Positions 38,205 to 47,423 of a stretch of 64,000 nucleotides of DNA are shown here, one piece after another. The DNA is from JBMOGA01 sp049318625 (GTDB lineage Bacteria; Pseudomonadota; Alphaproteobacteria; Rhizobiales; Hyphomicrobiaceae), in the NCBI GenBank assembly GCA_049318625.1, contig JBMOGA010000001.1:62001-126000 (forward strand). Direction: 5' to 3'. Each line of letters begins with the position of its first letter. Positions within the stretch are counted from its first letter, which is position 1. The notes under the pieces were generated by a model. The model had not been told where the DNA came from. It saw nothing but the letters and a program-made list of their open reading frames with translations, and did no database searches. The position numbers were made by a program, and so were the translations under genes.

Positions 38205-40853
38205 TCAGACCGGCGGTTGCCATGCTTCGAGCGCCAGAATGCGTGCGCCCGCCTGCTCGCCGAGCGGGCGGAACGCCGCTTCATGGCAACTCAGCACCAC
38301 GACCTGATGGTGCTCGGCGGCTTCCGCGAGGATGGCGAACACATCCTTGAGGCGCCGGTCGTCGGCATAGACCAGCGGATCATCGAGCACCACGGGAACC
38401 GGCATGCCCTGGTCGGCCAGCAGGCGGGCATAGGCGAGACGGGTCAGCAATCCGATCTGCTCGATCGTGCCGGTGCTCAGAAGGTCGGGCGGCTGCGGCG
38501 CGCTCGCACGATGCACCGCGCTGACGGCGAAACCCTCGCCGAGGACGATGTCCGTACCGGGCAGGAGCCGGCCGGCATAGGTGGCGAGCCGCGTCACCAG
38601 CGGGCGGGCGAGACTGGCACGATCTTCCTGCTCGACCTCGGCCAACACGCGCTCGACGAGCAGGAGAGCCTTTGCCTCCTGCTCGAAGCGTGCGACCCGA
38701 GCCGCCGCCGCGGCCAACTCGACTTCAATGTCACCGGCGGCGGCAGAACTGCCGGTCTCGCCATCACGGGCCAAGGCGCCCTGCAGCCCGGCCGCTTCGC
38801 GACGGACGGTTTCCAGACGCGCCGCCGCGGCGGCAGCCGAGGCTTGCGCCTCGGCCAGCGCGGCCCGCATCCGGGTCACCGTCTCGGCGTCGGGCACCCG
38901 CTCGCGGAGTGCGCGCTCGAAAAGCAACGCCTCCTCGAAGGTCAGCCGAGCCGCGGTGTGGCGGCCGGCGAGTTCGGCGGCGCGGCCGGCCCGATCGTCT
39001 GGCGGCGGTAACGCCCTCTCGATGGTCGCACGTTCGGCCGCGTCGCGGCCGAGGGTGGCCTCGAGGACGGCAAGACGTTGATCATGCACCGCCAGGTTGC
39101 TCTCGGCCGTCCGTTCGGCCACGGCGGCACGGGACATGTGTGCTTCGGCGTGCTGCAAGGCTCCGACCAGCGGGTCGATTTCGACGACCACGTCTTCCAG
39201 TGGATCGTCCGTGCCCGCCAATTGTGCCGTGAGTTCCGCCAGCTCGCGGGCCAGTACGTCGAGGCCGCGCGGGGCATTGGCCTGCAAACGAGCGCGGGCC
39301 TCGCGTGCTGACGCTGCGGCTTCCCGCGCCGTTTCGGACTGCGCCTCGGCCTGTGCGACACTCGCCGCACCGATCGCGGCCAAACCGCCCGCCAACTCCT
39401 GCTCGACCCCGGACAGCCGCCGGCGGCGCTCCTCCAGCGAAGCGTCGCCCCCTGGCGCAACACGAACACGGCCGATGCCGGCGATCTCGATCTCCACCGC
39501 GTGGCTGGCGGTCAGCACCTCCGCCGCCGCGACCGGGCGACCTTCGATCCGGACCTTGCCTTCGCCCGCCGGGAGCAGATCGAACGTGATGCGCGGTGCC
39601 GCAGCGCTCAACTCGGCCAACAGGCGATCCTTCTCGCCGGCCAGCTCCTTCACCAGGCGCAACCCGCGCTCGTCGACCGGCCTGGCCGCAGCTTCGGCCA
39701 GCGCCAGCGCCTCGGAGGCGGCGCGTGCGGCGGCCAGCCGAGCTGCGCGCGCCGCGTGCTCGCGACGCCAGTCCTGACGGCGGCGGCGCGTCTCGGCCCC
39801 GGCCAACGCGAGCCGTGCGGCGTCGACCGCCGCAGCCGCCGATCGCGTCTCCTCCCGCGCGGCCACGACGGCGGCTTCGGTGGCTTGCCGTTCGCCCAGC
39901 AGCCGCGTGTGGGTGTCGCGGGCCTCGGCGGTGCGGCGATCGATATCGGCCAAGCTGACCAGCAAGGCATCGAAGTCAGCGGCGGCGTCACGGGCCTGCT
40001 GGAACCGCGCCTCTGCGGCCTCCCGCGCGAGCCGCGCTTTCTCGAGGGTGCTGGCCGCCTCGACCGCGGCCGCGATCGCGGCGGTGTCGTCGGTCATCTG
40101 CCGGCGGCGGGCCTCGTTCCGCGCGGGATCGGCCAGTTCCACCTCTTCCGCCGCCAGCCGCGCCAGGGCCTCCAGGCGTTCGATCGCGGTGCGTTCCTGT
40201 TGCCGCGCCTCATCGAGACGAGCCCGCAACCGCGCGATGTCGTCCTCCGCCTTGGCGTACTCGGTGCCGGTTTTCGGCCGCTTGCTCTTGGCGGTGATCA
40301 GGCCGTCGAGACGCGCCCTGACGGTCGCGCGCACCTGACGGGCCCGGCCGGCGCCGACGGCACCCGCGATCTCACCTTCGATCAGCCGCGTCAGCGCTTG
40401 ACCAGCCTTCTGATCGGCGACCGGAAGGTCGAAACTCTTGGTCTGGTCGACCCAGAGCAGGCCGGCCATGGCGCTGCGATCGAGATCGCCCGCCAGCAGT
40501 TCGTGAGCGGCGGCCTCGGCATCGGCACCGCGCAAGGTCCGCCCTGCGGCGACGTCGTCGAGTATCGCCAAACGCTGACCGAACCAACGCTTGGTCAAGC
40601 GCCAGGGGCGACCGCCCACCTCGAAATCGACCTCGACCAGCGGCGAGCCACCGCCGGCCGGCTGGAGCGCCCGGGTGCGCGGGTTGTTGGCCGTGTGGGC
40701 CTCGCGGAACAAGACCGAAAGAGCGCGGAACAGGGTCGTCTTGCCCGTTTCGTTCGGCGCCACGAGGAGGTCGAGGCCGCCCGACAGGCGCTCGATCGCC
40801 ACACCGTCGCGGAACGGGCCGACGCCTGCGACCCGAATGGCGTTGAGCTTCAT
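38205..40853 (-). CDS. YhaN/SbcC-like SMC-type ATPase
   Basis: The 882-residue protein has the head-arm-head layout of an SMC/Rad50-like ATPase. Walker A lies in APNETGKTT (32-40), after KLNAIRVAGVGPFRDG. Long Ala, Arg and Glu-rich coiled coils span about 190-780, broken by a globular insert near 400-480 (AAPRITFDLLPAGEGKVRIEG). A C-terminal half carries signature STGTIEQIGLLTRLAYARLL, Walker B VPVVLDDPLVYADD and VVVLSCHE. This matches the AAA_27/YhaN group rather than classical SbcC, lacking an obvious zinc hook. It overlaps the YhaO-like nuclease gene as ATGA, so the two should form a complex. Confidence 0.85.
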   Translation of the reverse strand: MKLNAIRVAGVGPFRDGVAIERLSGGLDLLVAPNETGKTTLFRALSVLFREAHTANNPRTRALQPAGGGSPLVEVDFEVGGRPWRLTKRWFGQRLAILDDVAAGRTLRGADAEAAAHELLAGDLDRSAMAGLLWVDQTKSFDLPVADQKAGQALTRLIEGEIAGAVGAGRARQVRATVRARLDGLITAKSKRPKTGTEYAKAEDDIARLRARLDEARQQERTAIERLEALARLAAEEVELADPARNEARRRQMTDDTAAIAAAVEAASTLEKARLAREAAEARFQQARDAAADFDALLVSLADIDRRTAEARDTHTRLLGERQATEAAVVAAREETRSAAAAVDAARLALAGAETRRRRQDWRREHAARAARLAAARAASEALALAEAAARPVDERGLRLVKELAGEKDRLLAELSAAAPRITFDLLPAGEGKVRIEGRPVAAAEVLTASHAVEIEIAGIGRVRVAPGGDASLEERRRRLSGVEQELAGGLAAIGAASVAQAEAQSETAREAAASAREARARLQANAPRGLDVLARELAELTAQLAGTDDPLEDVVVEIDPLVGALQHAEAHMSRAAVAERTAESNLAVHDQRLAVLEATLGRDAAERATIERALPPPDDRAGRAAELAGRHTAARLTFEEALLFERALRERVPDAETVTRMRAALAEAQASAAAAAARLETVRREAAGLQGALARDGETGSSAAAGDIEVELAAAAARVARFEQEAKALLLVERVLAEVEQEDRASLARPLVTRLATYAGRLLPGTDIVLGEGFAVSAVHRASAPQPPDLLSTGTIEQIGLLTRLAYARLLADQGMPVPVVLDDPLVYADDRRLKDVFAILAEAAEHHQVVVLSCHEAAFRPLGEQAGARILALEAWQPPV

Positions 40854-41977
40854 GGCGCGGCTCCCGTGTCGGACGAGGCCAGCGCATAGAGCGCGAGCAG
40901 GGCATCGGCAGCGACACGCGCCTCGGGGTTGGCACCGTCGGCCGCCATGGCCGAGAGGCGCTCGGCTGCACGGCGCAACTGGCGATCGGCGAGACCATCC
41001 AGGTCGGCCGTATCCGGGATCGTCGCAAGGCCGTCGAGCCGCGGTCGCAGCACGAACAGCGCGGCGGCCAGTTGGTCCAGCGCGCCGGCAACCTCATGTC
41101 GGGCCGACAAGGTCAGCCGGCCGTCGAGACCGAGTTCCAACAATGCCTTGCCGGCGTCGGCGCCGAGTGCCCGGATCTCGGCTGTGAGAGCGGCCAGATC
41201 CGCGGCGGCGTTGCACGTCTGGCGCCGGCGCAGCCACAGCCGTTCGGCCACGCGCACGCGGCGAACCTCGACGCGGGACGCCGACTCGATGCTGACCACG
41301 AGCGCGCCGCCCGGCTCGTTGTCGGCGAACTGATCGGGCTCGGGAGTGCCCGAATACCAGACCCCGTCGGCAATGGCCTTGGTGCCGTGCCAGTCGCCAA
41401 GGGCGAGGTAGGCAAGGCGGGCACGGATCCGGCGTGTCGAGTCGATCAGCACGCTGGCCGTCGCCTCGGAACCAAAGCCCTGCGTCGACCCGTGCGCGAG
41501 GCCGATGCGGATGACGCCGTCCGGGCTGTCGACGTCGTCCATCCAGGCCGTCGGATCGGCCGCGACCGCGCGGGCTCTCAGCGGGGCCGGCAGCAGCACG
41601 CAGGTGTCGGCGAGGCGGACCGGTGCAGCGGCGCGGTGCAAGACGACATTCGCGGGAAGGCCGAGCCGGACCGCACGCTCCCAAATGCCGCCAGGCCGGT
41701 CGGCATCGTGATTGCCGGGGATGATCTGCCAGACGATGTCGGATTCGACGGCGAAGCGCGCCAGCGCGCGGCGGACCAAGTCGTCCGCCAAGCCTTGCTG
41801 ATCGAAGGTGTCGCCGGCCACGAGGACTATGGATGCTCCGGCCGCGCGCGCAGCCGCCGCAAGGCGCGCGATGACCGTCAGGCGGGATTCGCGCAACAGC
41901 GCTGCCTTCTCGGTATCGAAGCCTGCAAAGGGCTTGCCGATATGCAGGTCGGAGGTATGGAGGAGCACCAGAGCCAA
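40850..41977 (-). CDS. YhaO/SbcD-like DNA repair exonuclease (metallophosphoesterase)
   Basis: The 375-residue protein has the calcineurin-like phosphoesterase motifs in order: HTSDLHIGKPF, VAGDTFDQQG, IPGNHDADRPGG, IGLAHGSTQG and LGDWHGTK. This is the metal-binding set of SbcD/Mre11/YhaO nucleases. The C-terminal part after about 300 is helical and may contact the ATPase partner. The start is not certain. TTG 41977 has a GGGACGG site; GTG 41968 is nearer the conserved motif but has none. The partner SMC-type gene follows with a 4-nt overlap. The likely role is processing of DNA ends or hairpins. Confidence 0.87.
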   Translation of the reverse strand: MALVLLHTSDLHIGKPFAGFDTEKAALLRESRLTVIARLAAAARAAGASIVLVAGDTFDQQGLADDLVRRALARFAVESDIVWQIIPGNHDADRPGGIWERAVRLGLPANVVLHRAAAPVRLADTCVLLPAPLRARAVAADPTAWMDDVDSPDGVIRIGLAHGSTQGFGSEATASVLIDSTRRIRARLAYLALGDWHGTKAIADGVWYSGTPEPDQFADNEPGGALVVSIESASRVEVRRVRVAERLWLRRRQTCNAAADLAALTAEIRALGADAGKALLELGLDGRLTLSARHEVAGALDQLAAALFVLRPRLDGLATIPDTADLDGLADRQLRRAAERLSAMAADGANPEARVAADALLALYALASSDTGAAP

Positions 41978-42081
41978 ATCGAACCGTCCCGATTGCCAGA
42001 GCCGAATCGGCGGCCATGATAGGCGGTCTTTGCGGCGGCCGGTGAACCGGTGGCGGCCGACGACGGGTGGGAGGGAATGGC

Positions 42082-43194
42082 ATGACGGCAGACGTCGAGA
42101 CGATCGTGGTCGGTGCGGGCGTCGTCGGGCTCGCGATCGCCGAGGCCCTGGCGCGGGCCGGGCAAGAGGTGCTTGTGCTGGAGCGCCACGAATTGATCGG
42201 CTCGGAAGTCTCGTCACGCAACAGCGAGGTCATCCACGCCGGTCTGTACTACGCGCCCGGCAGCTTCCGGGCCAAGCTCTGCGTCGCCGGCAAGAGCCTG
42301 CTCTACCGTTTCTGCGCGGACAACGGCGTCGCCATTGCGCGCTGCGAGAAGCTGCTCGTCGCGACGGCCGACGATCAGCTCGGCAAGCTCGCGGGGATTC
42401 GCGAGACCGCCATCAAGAACGGCGTCGAGGATCTGGTGGCACTGACCGCCGCCGAGGCGCGCGCCCTCGAGCCGGAAGTGCAGTGTGCCGCGGCGCTGCT
42501 GTCACCGTCGACCGGCATTGTCGACACGCACGGGTTGATGCTTGCCCTGCAAGGCTCGGCCGAGGCCCACGGCGCACAGGTGGTCCTGCGCAGCCCCGTG
42601 GACGGCCTTGCTGTCACCGGGCAGGGGCTGTTCATGGTGACGGTCGGCGGCGAGACCAATGCGACGGTGTCCTGCCGGCGTTTGGTGCTCTCGGGCGGGC
42701 TTTCGGCCACCCGGCTTGCGCGCCTTCTCCCCTACTCCAATGGCTACACGCCGCCAGAAACCTATTTCGCCAAGGGGCAATACTATGCGCTCTCCGGCCC
42801 CTCTCCGTTCAAGCGGCACATCTATCCGATGCCGCAGGGGGCTTGGCTCGGCCTGCACGCGACCGTGGACATCGGCGGCCGCTGCAAGTTCGGGCCGGAC
42901 ATCGCGTGGATCCCGGAGATCGACTATTCCTTCGAGCCGGAGAAGATCGGCCAGTTCCTGGATTTCATTCGCAGCTATTACCCCGGCCTCGATACAAGCC
43001 GTCTGCATGCCGACTATACGGGCATCCGGCCGAAGATCTACCGGGAGGGCGAGCCGGTGCCCGACTTCGCATTCCACGCGGCGGCGCAGCATGGCCACGA
43101 GCGGCTGGTGATGCTGTTCGGTATCGAAAGCCCCGGCCTCACGGCGTCGATGGCGATCGGCGCGCACGTGGCCAGTTTGCTTTCGAACCGCTGA
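42082..43194 (+). CDS. FAD-dependent oxidoreductase, L-2-hydroxyglutarate oxidase-like
   Basis: The 370-residue flavoprotein is a DAO-family enzyme with the N-terminal dinucleotide fold TIVVGAGVVGLAIAEALARAG. Blocks typical of LhgO/L2HGDH follow: SSRNSEVIHAGLYYAPGSFRAKLCVAG, CEKLLVAT, STGIVDTHGLMLAL, KGQYYALSG and a C-terminal IESPGLTASMAIG. It probably oxidises L-2-hydroxyglutarate or a similar 2-hydroxy acid, passing electrons to quinone or oxygen. It is about 30-50 residues shorter than E. coli LhgO, mostly in the middle. ATG 42082 is preceded by GGGAGGG. Convergent with the aap operon and divergent from the nuclease genes. Confidence 0.82.
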   Translation: MTADVETIVVGAGVVGLAIAEALARAGQEVLVLERHELIGSEVSSRNSEVIHAGLYYAPGSFRAKLCVAGKSLLYRFCADNGVAIARCEKLLVATADDQLGKLAGIRETAIKNGVEDLVALTAAEARALEPEVQCAAALLSPSTGIVDTHGLMLALQGSAEAHGAQVVLRSPVDGLAVTGQGLFMVTVGGETNATVSCRRLVLSGGLSATRLARLLPYSNGYTPPETYFAKGQYYALSGPSPFKRHIYPMPQGAWLGLHATVDIGGRCKFGPDIAWIPEIDYSFEPEKIGQFLDFIRSYYPGLDTSRLHADYTGIRPKIYREGEPVPDFAFHAAAQHGHERLVMLFGIESPGLTASMAIGAHVASLLSNR

Positions 43195-43215
43195 TCTTCC
43201 GCTGGCCCGCGCGGT

Positions 43216-44283
43216 CTAGCGTTGCTGCTGACGGTTGAGCTTCGCTTCCAGCGCTCGGCTGTAAGCGGCCATCGTGTAGCAGAACACGAAGTAGACGAGC
43301 CCGGCGACGACGAGACCCTCGATGTAGAAGGGCCTCCAGATCGGATCGTTCGACGCCAGACGCACGGAGCCCAGGAAGTCGAAGATGCCGACGATGATGA
43401 CGAGACTCGTGTCCTTGAAGATGCCGATGAAGGTGTTGACCGTCGGCGGAATGACGAGCTTCAGGGCCTGCGGCAGAACGATGAATACGGTTTTCTGCCA
43501 GTAGGAGAGGCCGAGGGCGTCGGCGGCTTCGTATTGCCCCTTGGGAATCGCCTGCAGTCCGCCGCGTATCACCTCCGCCACATAGGCCGCCGTGAACAGA
43601 ATGAACCCGACCTGGGCGCGCAGCAGCTTGTTGATGGTCATGCCCTCGGGCAGGAACAGCGGCAGCATCAGGCTGGCCATGAAGAGAACCGTGATGAGCG
43701 GCACGCCGCGCACTATCTCGATGAAGCCAATGCAGAGGGTCTTGATGAGCGGCAGATCCGACCGGCGACCGAGCGCCAGCAAAACGGCGAGCGGGAACGA
43801 CAGCACGATCGCGTTGACCGCGAGAATGAGGGTGAGCGGCAGGCCGCCCCAGCGATCGGTCTCGACGGCCGGAAGACCCGCTACGCCGCCGGCCATCAGC
43901 ACCCACATGGCGACGATGGCGACAACCCAAGAGATCCAAAGCCAACGGCCCCACAGCCGCGTGTTCATGGTGAGGCCGATGAGCGTGAGCAGCACGACGC
44001 TCATCGCCAGCGGGCGCCACTGCTCCTCGTAGGGATAGGTGCCGAACATCATCAGGCGGTATTTTTCGCCGACGAAACCCCAGCAGGCCCCCGCCGCCAC
44101 GCGGCACTTCTGCGCATCGATCTCGAAGACGGCGTTTATGACAGCCCAATTGACCAGCTTCGGCACGATCATGGCGAGGCCGGCGAGCACCGCCACGGTA
44201 ATGACCGCGTTGCCCCAGGTATTGAAAAGATTCGTGCGTGCCCAGGCGAGCGGCGACAATCGGGCGACGGTGGGTTGGTTCAC
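43216..44283 (-). CDS. aapM: General L-amino acid ABC transporter permease AapM
   Basis: The 355-residue inner-membrane permease carries about eight hydrophobic helices and the HAAT-family coupling loop (YVAEVIRGGLQAIPKGQYEAADALGLSYWQ, holding the EAA motif). The long N-terminal extension with extra helices and a periplasmic loop with two cysteines (KCRVAAGACWG) is typical of AapM rather than HisM. GTG 44283 follows the aapQ TAA with no gap. Together with AapQ it forms the translocation pore for broad-range L-amino acid uptake. The gene is the last of the operon. Confidence 0.92.
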   Translation of the reverse strand: MNQPTVARLSPLAWARTNLFNTWGNAVITVAVLAGLAMIVPKLVNWAVINAVFEIDAQKCRVAAGACWGFVGEKYRLMMFGTYPYEEQWRPLAMSVVLLTLIGLTMNTRLWGRWLWISWVVAIVAMWVLMAGGVAGLPAVETDRWGGLPLTLILAVNAIVLSFPLAVLLALGRRSDLPLIKTLCIGFIEIVRGVPLITVLFMASLMLPLFLPEGMTINKLLRAQVGFILFTAAYVAEVIRGGLQAIPKGQYEAADALGLSYWQKTVFIVLPQALKLVIPPTVNTFIGIFKDTSLVIIVGIFDFLGSVRLASNDPIWRPFYIEGLVVAGLVYFVFCYTMAAYSRALEAKLNRQQQR

Positions 44284-45477
44284 TTACCGCTCCACCAGCT
44301 GGATGCGCGTGTTGTACCAGTTCATGACCAATGCCGTGGTGACGCTGAGCGTGAGGTAGACGGCCATCAGGATCAGAATGGCCTCGGGGGCCTGGCCGGT
44401 CTGATTGAGTGTCGTGTTCGCGGTGCTGACGAGGTCGGGGTAGCCGACGGCGACGGCAAGCGACGAGTTCTTCGTCAGATTCAGGTATTGGCTGGTCAGC
44501 GGCGGAATGATCACGCGAAGGGCTTGCGGCAGGATGACCTGGCGAAGGATCACGTTGTCGCGCAGACCCAGCGCGCGTCCGGCCTCGGTCTGGCCCTTGG
44601 GAACCGCCAGGATGCCGGCGCGCACGATCTCGGCGATGAAGGCCGAGGTGTAGATGGTCAGGCCGAACAGCACGGCCACGAACTCGGGCGAGATCCGCGA
44701 GCCACCCTGGAAGTTGAAGCCGCGCAGGCCCGGGCTGTCCAATCCGGTCGGCGCTCCGAGGGCCAGCCACGCCAGCAGCGGGAACGCCACGAGCAATCCC
44801 ACACTCGTCCAGACCACCGGGAACTGTTGTCCCGTGAGCAGCTGTCGCGTTCTGGCCCAGCGCCTAAGGATCATCACCCCGACCACGGCCACCAGCAGAC
44901 CCGCGAGCGCCGCCCAATAGCCGGCGCTGCCGTCTGGAATGGGGAAGTACCAGCCACGCTGCGTTGCAAAGATGCCGAAGAACGACTCGGCTTGGCGTGG
45001 AGCTGGCAGGAACCGGTCGCTGATCAGGATCGTGTACCAGAGGATGATCTGAAGCAGGACCGGGATGTTGCGCAGGAAATGAATGTAACCGGCGGTCAGC
45101 TTGGCGAGCAGCCAATTGCGCGACAGCGACGCGATGCCGATCGACACGCCGAGGAAGGTCGCAAGAATGCAACCGATGATGGCGACTTGGAGCGTGTTCA
45201 AGAGACCGACGACAAGGGCGCGGCCATAGGTCGAGGCGGCGGAATAAGAGATCAAGCTTTCGCCGATTTCGAAGCCGGATTCACGCCAGATGAACGAGAA
45301 GCCGGTCTGGATCTGACGACGCTCCAGATTCACGACCGTATTGTAGGCGAGGTAACTGACGAGAGCGACCACGGCACCAACGACGACGACCTGGAACAGA
45401 ACGGCCTGAACGTCCTTGTCGTACAAAGAATAGCGAGACGCCTCCTTGCCGGTCGGCCGTGCCATTGTCTCTGCCAT
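44284..45477 (-). CDS. aapQ: General L-amino acid ABC transporter permease AapQ
   Basis: The 397-residue permease has the AapQ layout: an N-terminal helix (VLFQVVVVGAVVALVSYLAY), a periplasmic segment (NLERRQIQTGFSFIWRESGFEIGE), the first permease half with IASLSRNWLLAKLTAGYIHFLRNIPVLLQI, and the coupling EAA loop EIVRAGILAVPKGQTEAGRALGLRD. It pairs with AapM. ATG 45477 opens MAETMARPTGKEAS. It is separated from aapJ by 65 bp that hold a strong hairpin, and directly abuts aapM. Confidence 0.93.
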   Translation of the reverse strand: MAETMARPTGKEASRYSLYDKDVQAVLFQVVVVGAVVALVSYLAYNTVVNLERRQIQTGFSFIWRESGFEIGESLISYSAASTYGRALVVGLLNTLQVAIIGCILATFLGVSIGIASLSRNWLLAKLTAGYIHFLRNIPVLLQIILWYTILISDRFLPAPRQAESFFGIFATQRGWYFPIPDGSAGYWAALAGLLVAVVGVMILRRWARTRQLLTGQQFPVVWTSVGLLVAFPLLAWLALGAPTGLDSPGLRGFNFQGGSRISPEFVAVLFGLTIYTSAFIAEIVRAGILAVPKGQTEAGRALGLRDNVILRQVILPQALRVIIPPLTSQYLNLTKNSSLAVAVGYPDLVSTANTTLNQTGQAPEAILILMAVYLTLSVTTALVMNWYNTRIQLVER

Positions 45478-45503
45478 CGTCGAGGATCCCCCAGTTGCAC
45501 CAA

Positions 45504-45531
45504 GGGCCGCCCCGGTCGATCGGGACGGCCC
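45504..45531 (-). other. Strong hairpin between aapJ and aapQ
   Basis: The minus-strand RNA forms a 10-bp stem (GGGCCGUCCC with GGGGCGGCCC, one U-G pair) around a GAUCGACC loop. It begins 11 nt after the aapJ stop. No T-run follows, so complete termination is unlikely. Such hairpins after binding-protein genes typically protect that message and favour higher binding-protein than permease levels. Confidence 0.65.
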
Positions 45532-45542
45532 TCAGTTCGTAA

Positions 45543-46565
45543 TCAGCGAACCGGCGGGGCGTACATCAAGCCGCCTTTAGACCACAGGTTGTTGACGCCA
45601 CGCGGCAGCCCGAGCGGGACGATGTTGCGCTCGTAGATCTCTCCGTAGTTGCCGACGGCCTTGACGGCGTTGATGGCCCAGGTCTCCTCGAGACCGATGG
45701 CCTTACCGTTGCCGGCGGTGGTGCCGAGCAAGCGGAGGATCGCCGGGTTCTTGGATTCCTTCGCCATCTGATCGGCGTTGGCCTTGGTGATCCCGTACTC
45801 TTCAGCCTCGACGAGAGCGAAGATGGTCCACTTCACGATGTCGAGCCACTGGTCGTCACCGTGGCGAACGGCTGGGCCAAGGGGCTCCTTGGAGATGATC
45901 TCGGGCAGGATGACGAAGTTGTCGCTCTCGCCCTTCGGCGCGTCGTTCTTGCGGATGGAGGCGAGGCCCGAAGCATCCGTCGTGTACACGTCGCAGCGGC
46001 CGGAGAAGAAGGCCGCGTTGACCTCTTGCAGAGCCTCGATAACGACAGGCTTGAAGGTCATGTTGTTGGCGCGGAAGTAGTCCGCGAGGTTGAGCTCGGT
46101 GGTGGTGCCCGGCTGCACGCAGACGGTCGCCCCGTTGAGCTCCTTGGCGCTCTTCACGCCGAGCTTCTTCGGAACCATGAAGCCCTGACCGTCGTAGAAG
46201 GTCACGGCTGTGAAGTTCAAGCCGAGCTGCGTGTCGCGCGCGAGCGTCCAAGTCGTGTTGCGCGACAGAACGTCGACCTCACCCGTCTGCAACGCGGTGA
46301 AGCGCTGCTGTGCGGTCAGCGGCACATACTTGACCTTCTCGGCGTCACCGAAGACGGCGGCGGCGATGGCCTTGCAGAAATCGACGTCGAGACCGGTCCA
46401 CTTGCCGGCGCTGTCCGGCAGCGAGAACCCGCCGAGACCCGTGTTGACACCGCAGATGATCTGGCCGCGCGCCTTGATGGCATCGAGCGTCGGCCCGGCC
46501 TGGGCAGCGCCGGCCATGGCGCCCAGCGCCAATGCCGTGACAACCGCCGTTTTGATGAGCTTCAT
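45543..46565 (-). CDS. aapJ: General L-amino acid ABC transporter periplasmic binding protein AapJ
   Basis: AapJ captures L-amino acids in the periplasm for the AapQMP pump. The 340-residue protein begins with the signal peptide MKLIKTAVVTALALGAMAGAAQA, cleaved near residue 23. Family blocks follow: IKARGQIICGVNTGLGGFSLPD, TALQTGEVDVLSRNTTWTLARDTQLG and CVQPGTTTELNLADYFR, and the C-terminal NNLWSKGGLMYAPPVR. ATG 46565 is preceded by AGGGAGAAAC. Unlike the usual aapJQMP order, the ATPase gene lies upstream of it. Confidence 0.95.
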   Translation of the reverse strand: MKLIKTAVVTALALGAMAGAAQAGPTLDAIKARGQIICGVNTGLGGFSLPDSAGKWTGLDVDFCKAIAAAVFGDAEKVKYVPLTAQQRFTALQTGEVDVLSRNTTWTLARDTQLGLNFTAVTFYDGQGFMVPKKLGVKSAKELNGATVCVQPGTTTELNLADYFRANNMTFKPVVIEALQEVNAAFFSGRCDVYTTDASGLASIRKNDAPKGESDNFVILPEIISKEPLGPAVRHGDDQWLDIVKWTIFALVEAEEYGITKANADQMAKESKNPAILRLLGTTAGNGKAIGLEETWAINAVKAVGNYGEIYERNIVPLGLPRGVNNLWSKGGLMYAPPVR

Positions 46566-46640
46566 GCGAGTTTCTCCCTTTGCTGACTTTGAGAGGCGCC
46601 GATCGATCGGGATCGTGCCCTATCCCATCCGTACGCCGCC

Positions 46641-47423
46641 TCAGTGATTGAGGATCTGGCCGAGGAAAAGTTTCGTGCGTTCGGATTGTGGATTCGTGAA
46701 AAATGTCTGGGGTGGTCCTTGTTCGACGATCTCGCCGCGATCCATGAAGATGACGCGATCAGCGACGGCGCGGGCAAAGCCCATCTCGTGAGTGACGCAC
46801 AGCATGGTCATGCCGGAGCGGGCCAGTTCGACCATCGTGTCGAGCACTTCCTTGACCATCTCGGGATCGAGCGCGGAGGTCGGCTCGTCGAACAGCATGA
46901 TGCGGGGGCGCATACACAGGGCACGCGCAATCGCAACGCGCTGTTGCTGACCGCCGGACAACTGACCCGGGTACTTGCTGGCCTGTTCGGGGATCTTGAC
47001 GCGCTCGAGATACTGCATGGCGATCTTCTCGGCCTCGGCGCGCGGCATCTTGCGGACCCACATGGGCGCCAGACACAGATTGTCGAGGACGGTCAGGTGC
47101 GGGAACAGATTGAAGCTCTGGAACACCATGCCGACTTCGGATCGGATCTTGTCGATGTTCCGCACGTCGTTGGTCAGTTCGATTCCGTCGACGACGATCC
47201 GACCCTTCTGATGTTCCTCGAGGCGATTGATGCAGCGGATCAGCGTCGATTTGCCGGAACCCGAGGGGCCGCAGATCACGATCTTCTCACCGCGGGCAAC
47301 CGACAGGTTGACATCGCGCAACACGTGGAACTCGCCATACCATTTGTGCACGCCGATCATCTCGACGGCATAGGCGCCGGCTGCCTCTGCTCGCGGTGCC
47401 GTCACCGTCGATGGCGTCGCCAT
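46641..47423 (-). CDS. aapP: General L-amino acid ABC transporter ATPase AapP
   Basis: The 260-residue ATPase powers the Aap transporter. It has Walker A GPSGSGKST (52-60), Q-loop VFQSFNLFPHLTVLDN, signature LSGGQQQR (155-162), Walker B IMLFDEPTSALDPEM (from 175) and the switch histidine in CVTHEMGFARAVADR. A 20-residue low-complexity N-terminus precedes the ABC core. ATG 47423 has GGGAGGAT upstream; the frame is open to 47552 but that region lacks family similarity. It is first in this operon, followed by aapJ after 75 bp. A CCAACGTTGG palindrome lies at 47458-47467, just upstream. Confidence 0.94.
   Translation of the reverse strand: MATPSTVTAPRAEAAGAYAVEMIGVHKWYGEFHVLRDVNLSVARGEKIVICGPSGSGKSTLIRCINRLEEHQKGRIVVDGIELTNDVRNIDKIRSEVGMVFQSFNLFPHLTVLDNLCLAPMWVRKMPRAEAEKIAMQYLERVKIPEQASKYPGQLSGGQQQRVAIARALCMRPRIMLFDEPTSALDPEMVKEVLDTMVELARSGMTMLCVTHEMGFARAVADRVIFMDRGEIVEQGPPQTFFTNPQSERTKLFLGQILNH

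Noticed and set aside
43222..45636. Plus-strand open frame of 804 codons opposite the aap permeases
   Set aside because: Highly charged Glu, His and Arg-rich translation is the mirror of membrane-protein codons; aapM and aapQ on the minus strand are certain.
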